From positions 10,176,001-10,240,000 of the forward strand of contig CM073321.1 of the NCBI GenBank assembly GCA_037043015.1: a DNA stretch of 64,000 nucleotides. Direction: 5' to 3'. A model generated the notes under the pieces. That model did not search any database. It worked only from the letters and a program-made list of their open reading frames with translations, and was not told the DNA's origin. A program made the translations under genes and the position numbers. Below, in pieces: positions 22,957 through 33,689 of the stretch (the first letter of the stretch is position 1; every line of letters starts with the position of its first letter). The DNA comes from Bryum argenteum. Lineage: Eukaryota > Streptophyta > Bryopsida > Bryales > Bryaceae.

Positions 22957-23225
22957 TATGTTTATTTCATTCTTCTTCTCAATACTATATTACAAATAAA
23001 TTTATCATCCTAATGGTTTTATCATATATTTGATTTCACAATCACAATTTATATTAAGACTAGAGAATATACTGGTGGGTAGTGTTATGTTTATTTCATT
23101 CTTCTTCCCAATACTATATTACAAATAAATTTATCATCCTAATGGTTTAACCATATATTTGATTTTAGGGTCACAATTTATATTAAGACTAGAGAATATA
23201 CTTGTGGTAGTGTTATGTTTATTTC
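22957..23225 (+). repeat. Tandem duplication, 129-bp unit, two copies plus a start
   Basis: Units start at 22957, 23086 and 23214 with TATGTTTATTTCA and are nearly identical across AATTTATCATCCTAATGG and AAGACTAGAGAATATAC. The unit is AT-rich and has no coding content. Confidence 0.8.
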
Positions 23226-23289
23226 AATCCTCTTCAAATAACATTTTATTTAAAAAAATTTAAAAAAATTTAAACAAAATTTAAATAAC

Positions 23290-23765
23290 GCCGCAACCCT
23301 CCTTACCCCCTCTCCTATCCCACCTCCCTCACCCTCAACCCTCTTCCTACCCCCCCCCTTATCCATCCCCCTACACCCCCTTATCCCACCCTCCCCCCCC
23401 CTTATCCCTCCTACTACCCCCCCTTATCCCTCCTACTAGCCCCCACTTATCTCTCACTCTACTCCCTCCCCCCTACTCCTATACCCCCCCTTTACTCGTA
23501 CTCCCCCTTATCCCTCCCTCTATCCCTCCTACTCCCGTACCCCCCCTCCCCCGCCTCCTGCCCCCCCTGCCCCACCTCGAGCGCCCCCTTCGACCCCTCA
23601 CTTGCCCCGCACCTCAGTCACCCGCCCCGCCACCAATGTAACCCGCCCCCTCAAAAGTTCACCCACCCCCTCTAAAGTTCACACGTCTCCTAAAAAGTTC
23701 ACCCGCCTTGACAAAAGTTCACCCGCCATGGCACAATTTCACCCGCCCCGACGCCACGATGGACT
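23290..23765. repeat. C-rich low-complexity tract
   Basis: Degenerate CCCCTTATCCCTCCTACTACCC-like sequence gives way to CACCCGCC-type units at 23610-23760. The strand composition is opposite to that of the block at 21420-22640, which fits the two ends of one inverted-repeat element. Confidence 0.75.
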
Positions 23766-23929
23766 TACACATCACATCCTACGTAGCTTTTTACTGCAAA
23801 GTTTCTCACCCATGAAAAAATTACACGCCTCCAACTATCAAGGTGGGCGGGCACGCCCGTCCATCCGGGACAACTCGTACGTCCGTTTTGTCCGCCCGAT
23901 TGCCTCAACACGCCCGATATGATAACCTT

Positions 23930-24050
23930 GAAGTTTGCCATCGCAACTCCATTCTTCAAACCCCATTGGACATTGACAAATTACACAGAGTTCAGAAGCA
24001 ATGCTAGAGCCAAAAAGACCATCGTTATCGTCTTCATTATTGACGTCCAT
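23930..24050 (-). pseudogene. Possible 5' exon with start codon
   Basis: A minus-strand ATG at 24050 opens MDVNNEDDNDGLFGSS followed by ELCVICQCPMGFEEWSCDGK, then runs into the inverted-repeat element. Joined to 21223 it stays open for another 46 codons. The CxxC...C spacing hints at a small zinc site, but there are too few ligands to call a RING or similar domain. Confidence 0.35.
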
Positions 24051-24237
24051 TTTATCACGATGCTAAAATGAACACTCTCTATGACACTCTCCAAAAATAA
24101 ATGTCTGCTGAGCTTTTCATTTGACGTAGCAAATCTATACGACGGCTCATCCCATCCGACTAGGGTTCAGAGAATGGAGGAGCGGCGCGTAGGCTTTTCT
24201 CCCTGACAAATTTTGAACGCAGCAGGGATGTTCAGCA

Positions 24238-24450
24238 CGCCGGTACCCGGCAGCACGCCGGTATCCATTGCCGACGGACCAGTACCCATGGCAGCACGTT
24301 GGTACCCATGGCCGACGGAACGGTCAGCCCGCCGGTACCCATTCCTGATGGAACTGTACCCATGGCAGTACGCCGATACCCATTGACGATGGACCGTTAC
24401 CCATGGCTGATGGACACGTATCCATGGCCGATGGACTGAGACCCATACAC
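24238..24450. repeat. Degenerate tandem repeat, about 40-bp unit
   Basis: Phrases GCCGGTACCCATTGCCGACGG and GTACCCATGGCAGCACG alternate about five times with substitutions. There is no coding signal and the role is unknown. Confidence 0.7.
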
Positions 24451-25480
24451 GAACATTTCTTTTAACGTCGTAGTTACACGGACTGTGGACTTCATCGCAT
24501 CTTCTATTCGACTTAATCGCATCCTCAAATCACAATCCTCAAATATGCAATCATGGAAATCCGTTTTAACATTCACAATGGGTTTATGAGACTTTCGATA
24601 ATATTTTATCATGAAATCTTTATATTTTCGTAGCATTGTCTGGTACATGTGTATGTGAATGTTACGACTAATTCATACCACTATCAAAACAATGTTTGCA
24701 CTATAAAATCATTATGAAATATATTCTTCAGTCTTGGATCCATATATATTATGGAACTCTGTAATGTCAAAAGTTCAAGCTACATCGAATTGAAGAATGG
24801 ACTCTCGTTTACTGTATACTTAACTAACCCTAAGTCCTCCCAATAAACCAGGAAGTAGGGTTTCTCATGTACCTCCTCTAATTCTTCTACACTTGTGTCA
24901 AATCCATCCGCTACATCATTCTATGTTTCCTGATCAGTAGAGGCTTCTGCTCTCTCGCCCATATCACTGACTCTTTTCTCCTCAAACATTGCTGCTTCTT
25001 CTCCTGATCGATCGTCTTTCTCTTCCGATCCCCTGCGACCCTGAAGATAGCACATGTTGATATTAATCCATACACGTATTCGGTAATAGTTTAACATTTA
25101 CAAATATCAACATATTTGTAACAAACACTACTTCATTACCTCATTTGTAGAGTCCACACCTCCATCGTCATCCCCATCCACGCAAACAGTCATGCTAGAC
25201 GTCCTGAGCTGCCTTCTACGCCCTTACTCCTCCTCTTCTTCAGCTTCGTCCGTCCCGACACTCTCTGGGACACTGTCGAGGTTGAGCGATCGCATTTTTA
25301 TAGTCCGCGTGAATGGCAGTAGCACATCATCGTTGATCTAGATATTGTACCCGTCTGGCTCCCTATCATCGCTCCTAGAGCTTCTCCCATCGCGCTTCCG
25401 CAAAGCACTACGCCTTCGTGCTTTAGAATTAGTGAACTTCGTACCACCCCTCCGCTTCTTCTTTCTCTAGCCTATTTCCT
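24397..25480 (-). pseudogene. Decayed minus-strand multi-exon gene fragment
   Basis: Three coding-like blocks are visible. 25480-25143: Lys/Arg-rich start (KKRRGGTKF, RRRSALRKRDGRSSRSDD), then DDVLLPFTRTIKMRSLNLD and an acidic patch, with two in-frame stops before a GTAATG donor. About 25040-24720: acidic (EEKRVSDMGERAEAS), then PYFLVYWEDLGLVKYTV, with two TAG. 24648-24400: YQTMLRKYKDFMIKYYRKSH and RIEDAMKSTVRVTTTLKEM. No domain is recognised. It may be the 5' part of the same locus as 24050-21001. Confidence 0.4.
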
Positions 25481-26031
25481 ATCTTCTCTCACTACCGCTA
25501 GCGGTTTCGTCTATAATGCTTGCAATGAGAGAACTTATCACACGTTTCACCTAACTAGTCCAAGTCTTTTCACTGCAAATGAAGAGGTCGAACTATGAGT
25601 TTCAAGTCCATTATATATGTTCCCCATACGGCTAAGAAACTCTAATCAGCCATCGCGTATTCCTTAACACCCCACTATGACCGTGTCTTACAATCCAAAA
25701 TAAGTTAACTTTTGAACGCATCTATGATCCAACTAAATCTCTGACAATGACTGCCGCCGTCACTTAATTTTCTACACCTACTTATTTTATCGACGGATCT
25801 CATATTTTTAATCGTGACTACTTAATGCAATTATGTTTACCCAGATTTTTTAAATACTATAAGTAATGTGCTTTTAAATGATCCTGCTCACGATTAAGAG
25901 TATCAGGTATATGTACGTTTTATTATAAAAAATTACGTCTAATAAGTATTCAATACGTATGCAAACACCCTACACCAATTTCTCGTATTTGAACATTTAA
26001 AACGCACCTGAGACTCTCTTTCTCTGCGCAC
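25481..26031. other. Intergenic region between divergent coding blocks
   Basis: Minus-strand coding signal ends at about 25480-25500 and plus-strand signal begins at 26032. The interval is AT-rich without frames and could hold two divergent promoters. No clear TATA pair was fixed. Confidence 0.3.
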
Positions 26032-27682
26032 TTGTTGATGTTGTCTTCCTCGCGTGCGTCTATCATGGCATCCTCCGCTCCCCTGCCTCATGCTGTAGAC
26101 GTCATTGCCATTAGTTGTGAAGACTTAAGTTCCTCCATCTGCATTCCTCCGGGGGTGGATGGAGTAGCTGAAGTCACTCCGTGTTGGCTAGGAATTCGTT
26201 TCGGGTTTGATGAGTTGTCTCTCTGGTTAGAGAATCAAGTCTTAGATCCTAACACTAATGTTGTCGAGTACTCTGTCCTTGTTAAACCAGTCGCCCTAGA
26301 GAGTAACTATAAAATGTATAAGCTACGGCATGGACAGTATCAACTGTTCGGCTTGACAGAGTCTGTTATGAACGCCTCCACCGTCCTCCTCACTCCTTGT
26401 AGTTCTTCTACCATCTCTACAGTTGTTCCAATTTTTGCTCGTGTGAAGGTCAAACTCGGGCTTGAAGTCCGAATTGATATTTTTGATTCATCCAACGATG
26501 AAAGAAAATAGTCCATCAAGTCCCGTCGATTATCATCGAATCAAACTCCCTCCTCGTCTGCTTCTGAACAATCTCAGAACCACCCCCTCTTCTCTTCCCG
26601 CGTCCAATGTCGTAAAACCAAAAAACATTCTTTCTTCACTCCGTTGACTAGGTAGTATGTCTTGCAACAAAACTATATTCAAGAAAATTGATTTCGATTC
26701 CATTCGTACTCATAGCGTCTCTTTCCTGCCTCCCACTTTCAATGGTGATGTCTTGTACATTCTCCCTCCAGTTCTACCAAATACTGGTGTCAAGATAGCC
26801 AAATCTATAGAAGGGATGGACAAAAGATACGACGGTCATGTGTGGACCAGGACAGTGACTACTAACATCATTAACAACCTCGGTTTGTCATTCCGCTACT
26901 CTAACTGTGTAGGTCATCTTCAATTCTACAATGAGAACTGCGGCTCCTTGCTACGACCTGACTGCAGAGCACAGGTGAATGAGGTGGAGTTCGAGGGCGT
27001 TACCAAGGAACCCTTCTTGGTCAGCCATGCGCCTCCTCCTTCTTAAACACTGGTCTCTAAGATCTGCAAAGAACCTCCCCTTTCAGTTGTTCTATGCCCT
27101 TCTAAAATATTCTACGTATTCGATGAGGAGAATCAAGAGCGGGCGTGTGTGCATATCGGTACCCACGAACATCCCGTCAAGGTCGGAGACTACAGATGTG
27201 CACGTAAAATAATTGATGAGTTAATAGAGGAGCACGTAGAACGTAACCCACAAGCTACCACGTCCAAAATAGTCATGGAGTTAGGACCAGTCCTGTAGCC
27301 AGTTTGGTCACTGAGCCAGATAGTCCTCATGATCAAGTTCAAAGCAGTGGAGGTCGAAGGTTTCGTCTTCACTATTGTATTTCCCCCCAATGAAGTCCGT
27401 TTCTCCCACGACTTCATCCGCAACTATATGGTCGGGAAGGTCGATCCTACTCAGCTTCTTCATATCGACACGAGATTGCAGCCCAATGTGTCTTCGCCGA
27501 AAGCCTTCGTCAAATCGTACATTCCATACACTGCGCAGATCAACAAGGCTCTGTCTGATTTCGAGACTGCAAAGAAGAAAGGCAAGGCTCCGATGAAACG
27601 GTCCGGGAATCTACTGTTGCAGGCTCCATCCGAGAATGCTCCGTCGGGTCTAGGCACTCCAGAGGGAAGTCTAGGCGTGTAG
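26032..27682 (+). pseudogene. Decayed upstream region with zinc-ribbon-like segment
   Basis: 26032-26511 reads a hydrophobic/acidic protein (CIPPGVDGVAEVTPCWLGIR). 26657 onward is one reading frame broken by TAA (27044), TAG (27296) and TAG (27680). It holds RTVTTNIINNLGLSFRY, HLQFYNENCGSLLRPDC, then VSKICKEPPLSVVLCPSKIF and ERACVHIGTHEHPV, then VEGFVFTIVFPPNEVRFSHD and RNYMVGKVDPTQLLHID. The Cys/His spacing suggests a zinc ribbon of the sort found in plant transposase-associated proteins; that is a recollection of the pattern, not a match. The frame is the same as that of the gene starting at 27761. Confidence 0.45.
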
Positions 27683-27760
27683 GGAACGAAGCGGGCAAAC
27701 CCGATATCATCCAGCTCTGGCTCCAAGAGGAGCAAATCCTCCGACAGCGCACTTACGTTC

Positions 27761-30700
27761 ATGAACCCTACAATGAACGTGGCTGTCTCGGAGAAGGAGA
27801 TCAAGTATGAGGAAGTGACAAAGTCTCTGAAGGACTACTGGGACAACTGTGCAGAGTGTTATGTCTTCGGACGTGACAATCCGCTTGACGTGTCGATCGA
27901 CCTGCTCGACCCGGCAGAACCAAGGTATATCGTGCGATCTTTGGAACCGGCCGGCATCGTGCATTACAAGAACATCTTGATGAATTCCCTCGATGTTACT
28001 TCGAGGCAAACCATCATTATTATGCCGAAGATCAAAGCTGAGCCTGAGATGTGGGATTGGGAAGATCTGGTCCAATTTTGTCGGTTCCGAATTATCGACG
28101 GGCAGCACCACGTTGAGGCTGCGAAACAGTTGATTCGTGACAAGAAGATCGACGACTCAAAGATCCTTGCCCTTCAGACATGGAAAGCCCATGTTGTGTG
28201 GCATTCCGACATCAGCAAGATTCTGGACGTGTCGGCCATGGCGAACAAGACGAACAATGTTGGGACGTTCATACCTTCCTGGGCAACGAACATCATGGGC
28301 GCAAGAAAGGTTTGGGAAGACTATGGCCGCCCTCAGAAACTCAAGAAGCCGCATCGACGTGAGACACCGATTGAAGTAGATAACCGGAAGCGTTATGAGG
28401 TATGACATTACTTGTTCTTTTCTTTATCTGGTTGGCGTTGTTTGCATTCTCTGTCGACGTTTTTGGGGACGTCGTTTTAGCTCGACTCGAGCTAAAACAG
28501 CATAGGTTGTTTCTTAATCGTTTAGGCTTTCGTGGAGGCATTCGCGGCTGCTATGGTGAAGAGGTTCATCAGCATCAACACAAATAACGCGAAGGACAAG
28601 ATCGTCAGACCGTCCGACCTTTGCAACGAGCTCCTCATCATCACATCTCCGGACGACGTCTACGAGTTGTGGAAGAGGTTCATCACAGACTACAGTCTTG
28701 GTGAGCTGATCGACCCCGACAACGAGCTCCCATTCAAATATGGGAAAGATTGGGAGACCGTCTCAAAGAAGTTCACCTTGAACAGGGAGTTCTTCAAGGG
28801 AATGGGGCAGTTGGACGCGGAGAACCTCGAGGTCTTGGAGCAGCACTTGCTGAACGAGACTCCGGATCGAACGATGCCCTACCCCAAGGTGGCCTTGAGG
28901 AAGCCTGCGAAGAAATACTTCCAGTGTATGAGTGCGAAGCAGTGGGTCGAAAATTGGAAGAGGAAGAACACTGTCGCGAGGGAATTGCACAACTTCAAGC
29001 CCTCGCTCGGTTTGTTCGACTCCGAGTGGCACTTCGACGTCGACAACTGGAGGAAATTCAAGGTGGAATACAATCCGACTCGTCAGACTATGTCCATGCT
29101 TCTCTCGGTCCCGGACGACTCGTTCTTCACCCTCTACCGCCAAAAGCAGACGAAGAATAGGAGTGCAGCAGAGATTTCGGAATATGCAGCCGAGTTCTTC
29201 AAGAAGTTCTTGGATGTCAAAGGGACGTTTGAACCTCCTGCACCGATTGTTTACACGCGGCTCTTTTACTCTTCCGAGTTCAAATTCGGGAATTGGGACA
29301 AGAACTACGCCTGGAACCAATCTAGCAAGTGTGATTTAGGCTTGATTGATTTGCGAGCTGTCCCAGGGAGTGGAAGTAGAGTGGACGACACGGAGAGTCC
29401 ATACTTCCAAGAATTTTTTGATGTGTGGGCAGACACCGTGACCGATCCTCACATCAAGAATCCCGAGGTTTGGTTGTTCATCACCTCCAACGTCGACCGT
29501 CATTGCCAGGCAATGGTTTACGTCGACAAGAAGTTGAAGGACGAGTACTCTCGCAAGGCGGCCAACTACATGCCGGCCAGCAACGAGTGTTTCAACGGCA
29601 TTGCAGAGGGAAAAGCTTCAGAGAAGCACTTGCTCCCCCTCCTCTTCCTTGTCAAGAAGAGCAGCCATGCTCTGAGTGTGTTGGATGCGATACCCTCTGT
29701 ATTCTACGCTCCAGAGTTGCCCCTCTACTCGAAGCCCGGCGCGTACAGAGAACACGACCTTGGTCTTAGTGACACCGAGCTGCGATTGGAGTTCTACTGT
29801 CGGGTGTTGAAGATGTTCTCATCTCCGGGTGGGAAGTTTTTATCGATTATGGGTGGCACAAAGCCACTGTTGGCTGGAATTGTAAGTACCTCGCACCATT
29901 CCTTCAATTTGAACTTCTCATGCTCGTTTAGCTCGAGTCGAGCTAAACGGTCTCATGCTCGTTCAGCTCGACTCGAGCTAAACACTCTCATGCATGTTTA
30001 GCTCGATTCGAGCTAAATAGTCTCCTGCTTGTTTAGCTCGACTCGAGCTAAACGGTCTCATGCTCGTTTAGCTCGAGTCGAGCTAAACGGTCTCATGCTT
30101 AAATCACTTCATTTTGTATTTTGTCCATGGCCTTTTAGCTCGAGTCGAGCTATTTTCTCTTAGTCTTCTTATAAGTTTTTGTCTCCTTCTAAAACAGATG
30201 TGCCAGGCTGAGACATATGTTGTTATCAGCGAGACCGAGAAGGAGGCTTATACGAATGCTGCGACGGATTACCAACATCTGGACTACAACGATATCAACG
30301 TCGCAGCATACGTAAATCCGGAAGCTAATCGCGGTCCCAAGCCTTCTGCTGAAGGGTCGGGGAAGGGAAAGAAGAGGAATTCTAAGAAGAAGACCACCCA
30401 GCCTGTAAGCGACGACTCTTCCGCTTCTGAGAACGAGCGTGAAGATGAAGGTGGTCCTTCTTCTCCGGCGGGGATGAATTCCCCCATGGATTCAGCTCTT
30501 CCTCTCGTGTCTCCTCCCGCAATTGACTGGGCTGCGGTGGCAATTCCGTCCAGTACTGCTCGTGCTCCCCCTCGTGGTCGTGGTACTGCTTGTGCTACCC
30601 CTCAGGGTCGTGGAAGCGGTCGAGCTCGGTCTTCTGCGTCTCATGGCCGCGGTACAGCACGCGCCCCTCCGCGCGAATCTACCAAGCGTTCTTCTTCTGA

Positions 30701-32284
30701 GGCGCGAGCTGGAGAGGCTTCTCGGTCCAGAAGCGCTACTGTGCCTCAAGCACAGAGGGCGCTCGAAGCCAACTATGGCGCCTGCGATGTCGTCGAGGAC
30801 ATTGAGAGCCCCCCCCCTCCAGCGCTTGCGTCGTGGTCGACCATCGGAGGAGGATTTAGCTCGAGTCGAGCTAAACCAGCAGTCTCCAGGGGTCGTCGAT
30901 ATTGGGGCCGCTGGGACTCCAGTTCAGCACAGTGTTCCACCCCCAGGGCTTCGGAGGGAGGTTCGTTCAAAGAACTCGAACGATCCCATCTACCGGGATC
31001 TCTTTGGCGAAGACGATGTAGAACCTGGGCAAGAGCGTGTGCCACGGGATGCATCATCATCCGACAGCTCTGACTCGTCAGACAATGACGATGTTGAGGG
31101 TGCGAGCGATGGCGACGGGGACGACGATGACCAAGTTGATGATGCTGATCTTGCGGCCATGACCTTAGACAACGAGGTGGCTCCTGATCCATCCCAGGAG
31201 GAGACTACTTTGGCGCCTCCTCCCCAAGGCCCGCAGAGCGCACCCAGGAGGCAGATTGAGAAGGGGAAGTACGACAAATGGTTCGTGAAAGGTGTTTGGA
31301 AGCCCGAGGACGAGCCGAAGGATACTATGGAAATCCGGTTTTACGACTTCTCGGAGGAGCCTATTTCCCCAAAGCCTTTGAGAGCTGAGGATGATCCTCT
31401 TCTCCCTGTCGTGCCTCTGCTCAGGGAAGAAGGAGAGCCTTCACAACCACCAGTGAAAGTGGAAGTTGTCGCCCCCATGCTCACGAAGAATCAGAAGCGA
31501 GCACAGAAGCGGCAAGAGAAGGAGGCTCTGAAGGCTCGCAAGGCAAAGGAAGAAGCGGAGAGAGAAGCGGAGAGAGAGAAGCAAAGGTTAGCAGATATCG
31601 CAGCCGCGAATGCTCGAGTGGACAGATTGGAGTCCACATTCCTGAGCTCTCAGTCCGAAACCCGCATGGCACTAGGCAAGATGGAGCAGATGTTTCAATC
31701 ATTCGGAAATATCTTATCCCAACTGCCTAGTTATCCTGAACCCATTGCCTCCATCAACCCCGATCAACCTCGCCTCAGCATCTGTGACGCGAGTCCACCA
31801 TCCATCGTCGCGCCTCCACAACCTCCCATCGTCGCGCCTCCACAACCTCCTATCGTCGCGCCTCCACAACCTCCTATTGTTGCTGAACCGGAGATCGCAC
31901 CCCGCCCCATACCCCTCGAGATTTCGGAAAAGCCGGAGAAAGAGGATGAAGTCCCGATTGAGGCAGCGCCGACGCCGACTCATCACACCTCTGCTGTCGC
32001 ATTGGGGGAGCATGCAGAAGATGCTCCTACCCATGACTCTCCCGTGGCTGCTACCGAAGTTCCTCCTACCGATGACTCTCCTGTGGCTGCTACTGAGACG
32101 GCTATAACTTCACCGGTAAATCCAGAGGTTAGTTACTATCCTTTCCTTCTCTTTGTCTTTGTGATCGTTGATGGTGATGGCAGTTGCTCTGCTATTCCCT
32201 CATGTCTTCAAGTTTTCGCATTTAGTAATCTTAAAGCCGGCGCTCCTTGTTTGACAGGAGTCCGGCACCGATGGCGGCGAGTAG
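27761..32284 (+). CDS. ParB-like plus permuted methyltransferase-like protein, four exons
   Basis: Exons are 27761-28399, 28526-29881, 30198-32127 and 32258-32284, with GT-AG introns all in phase 0. Exon 1 carries FRIIDGQHHVEAAKQL, a ParB/sulfiredoxin-like motif, followed by AHVVWHSDISKILDVSAMAN. Exon 2 has SKCDLGLIDLRAVPG where motif IV (DLxxxDPPY) would lie and ends LRLEFYCRVLKMFSSPGGKF then SIMGGTKPLLAGI, the motif I position. Exon 3 continues CQAETYVVISETEKEAYTNA, like the strand after motif I. The order is beta-class; DPPY is lost. A long disordered tail follows: RG-rich, acidic, a Lys/Glu/Arg coiled coil (EKEALKARKAKEEAEREAE), and VAPPQPPI repeats. A palindrome insertion at 30855-30876 shifts the frame by one. 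The start is uncertain because the frame upstream is also open apart from stops. Confidence 0.65.
28475..28497. repeat. Dispersed palindrome, intron 1 copy
   Basis: A TTTTAGCTCGA half-site and its inverse make a 23-bp near-perfect palindrome inside the first intron of the ParB/MTase-like gene. Confidence 0.75.
29918..30153. repeat. Palindrome array in intron 2 (five copies at 35-bp spacing, plus one)
   Basis: Palindromes of 23 bp with half-site GTTTAGCTCGA start at 29926, 29961, 29996, 30031 and 30066, exactly 35 bp apart, separated by CGGTCTCATGCTC-like spacers. A further copy lies at 30133-30153. The centre base varies (GAG, GAC, GAT) while the arms are kept. Confidence 0.9.
30855..30876. 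repeat. Palindrome inserted in exon 3, causing a frameshift
   Basis: A 21-bp palindrome with TTTAGCTCGA arms plus one C separates two reading frames of the same exon. Omitting these 22 bases joins the upstream frame to the downstream frame, which then stays open to the last intron. Confidence 0.75.
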
Positions 32285-32373
32285 GTCGACGAGTAGTCTC
32301 CGAATTATTGGATGCTGTTTCGCTTTTTGTACATAGTACAATTATAATCGTTGTACTTCTTGGAACATCATTC

Positions 32374-32379
32374 AATAAA
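32374..32379 (+). promoter_or_regulatory. Possible polyadenylation signal AATAAA
   Basis: AATAAA lies 90 bp after the proposed stop codon at 32284, within an AT-rich 3' flank. Confidence 0.4.
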
Positions 32380-32417
32380 ATTGAGACTCTTTTATTTCAC
32401 ATCACTTTTTATCTTCA

Positions 32418-33509
32418 GTGAGTCTGCGTCCTTTTCTATCAGGCCCCCCTTCTCATCACCAGGCCCTAAACTTCGTCCTTTTCTATCAGGCCCCCCTTCT
32501 GAATACCTTGTTCCGTCCGATTGCTTCAAAATCCCCCGCCAACCACCTCATGTTACCTCTGGGTGTGGCGGTTCAATACCCAATCAGTGCTGGCAGTTCT
32601 TTGCATACTTCACCATTTTGCAAGGTACACACCCTCTTGTTTTAATAACATTTGCCATTGTTACGTGTTCCCTCACTGCAGGCAGGACCGTCCAAACATC
32701 CCAAACAGCGTATCTCGCCAAAGCTACCCATTACGCATATCTCCCGCAGTCTTTTACGGTCCAAGCCCAAGTGGTTGAATGTGATGTTGGAGTTGGACGG
32801 GGTTCTATGTTTGATGGCCTCTGTGTCTACTCCAACGCCTACAGAGTGCCTGTCTTTTCCGGATCCCAATAATCCTCCGGTGTTTTCCTCCACCGTCCCA
32901 ACCTTAGTTGCCGGCAGGGTCGTCTACTATCGTCCCTGGTTGACCGGGTTCATTCGTTTACTAAATTTGTTTTGCCACATCCACGTCTGGAGTACCCTAG
33001 AGCCTAAGGTTGTCCATGGACTCTGCTGCTTTTTGTTCTCGAAGTCAGACGCTGCCTATGGACTTGTCTTGGCTTCCAACCAATGCGATAATCTGTTGTT
33101 GAAGAATTACGCATTCGCCAAGTACCCCGGCACGACAAATCCCATTCTCTTAAAATATCCTCGACGGCGGTTGTATCCTAGGAAGGGTGCCAATTTTAAT
33201 GACGATAACTTGCTCATTGTCGATTCCAAGCCTGAGACTTGCATTGCGGTTCCCACAAAGAACACACTTTTCACTGTTCCGTGGAACCATTCCTGTCCGG
33301 AGGATCCAAAGTCCGACTTATTGAAGAGGATAGACGAGATATGTCTTTCCGTGCATTTGAACGGTCCTGAGAATTTTGCCGAGACTATGCGCCATCGTAG
33401 ACCCACGCATAATGAACTGTCGAAGGACTCAGAGTTGTATATGCTCTTGAGCCGTAATCTTCCATATTTGTGGAATCAGGACCGAATCAGTGGGAAGAAT
33501 TTGCCTTAA
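32418..33509 (+). CDS. FCP1/SCP-like (HAD) phosphatase homologue, probably inactive
   Basis: Two exons (to 32624, then 32682-33509) join in phase 0 across a GT-AG intron of 57 bp. The second exon reads KPKWLNVMLELDGVLCLMA, RVVYYRPWLTGFIRLL, HIHVWSTLEPKVV, and DDNLLIVDSKPETCI. These fall in the order of HAD motifs I, II and III of the NIF/FCP1 domain, which removes phosphate from Ser/Thr residues, classically the RNA polymerase II tail. The nucleophile position of DxDGT is Glu (LELDG), and the motif III acidic pair is DS, so catalysis is doubtful. The 5' end is unclear: no ATG was fixed, and a duplicated CGTCCTTTTCTATCAGG phrase lies near 32430 and 32480. Confidence 0.6.
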
Positions 33510-33689
33510 ATTCTTTTATCAGTGGTATTATTCTGGCTTTTATCCTAGAGAGCTTATGTTTACCGGTTGCTTAGATGGAGATATATTGTAGATCGATTGG
33601 TGAATCTACCCTCGACATACATGATTAAATGCGTTCTTATATTGTGTACCTTTTTCATTGCACTTAGTGTCTTGGACTCACTTGCTAAT

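Larger units (their letters stand above)
21224..23929. mobile_element. Inverted-repeat (MULE- or foldback-like) element with GC-skewed interior
   Basis: The left end begins AAGGTTGTCATACCGGGC. The right end, read inward, begins AAGGTTATCATATCGGGC. Flanks GAATTCGCC (left) and GAAGTTTGCC (right) look like a diverged 9-bp target duplication, as made by Mutator-like elements. The interior carries a G-rich block near the left end and a C-rich block near the right end, consistent with long complementary arms. No transposase is present. Confidence 0.45.

Noticed and set aside
28763..29320. 185-codon minus-strand frame opposite exon 2 of the ParB/MTase-like gene
   Set aside because: It is antisense to a better-supported exon and has no domain; GC-rich third positions on the sense strand open the opposite frame.
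29918..30102. CRISPR-like array (23-bp palindromes at 35-bp spacing)
   Set aside because: Spacers are near-identical 12-mers, and the array lies in an intron of a eukaryotic gene.
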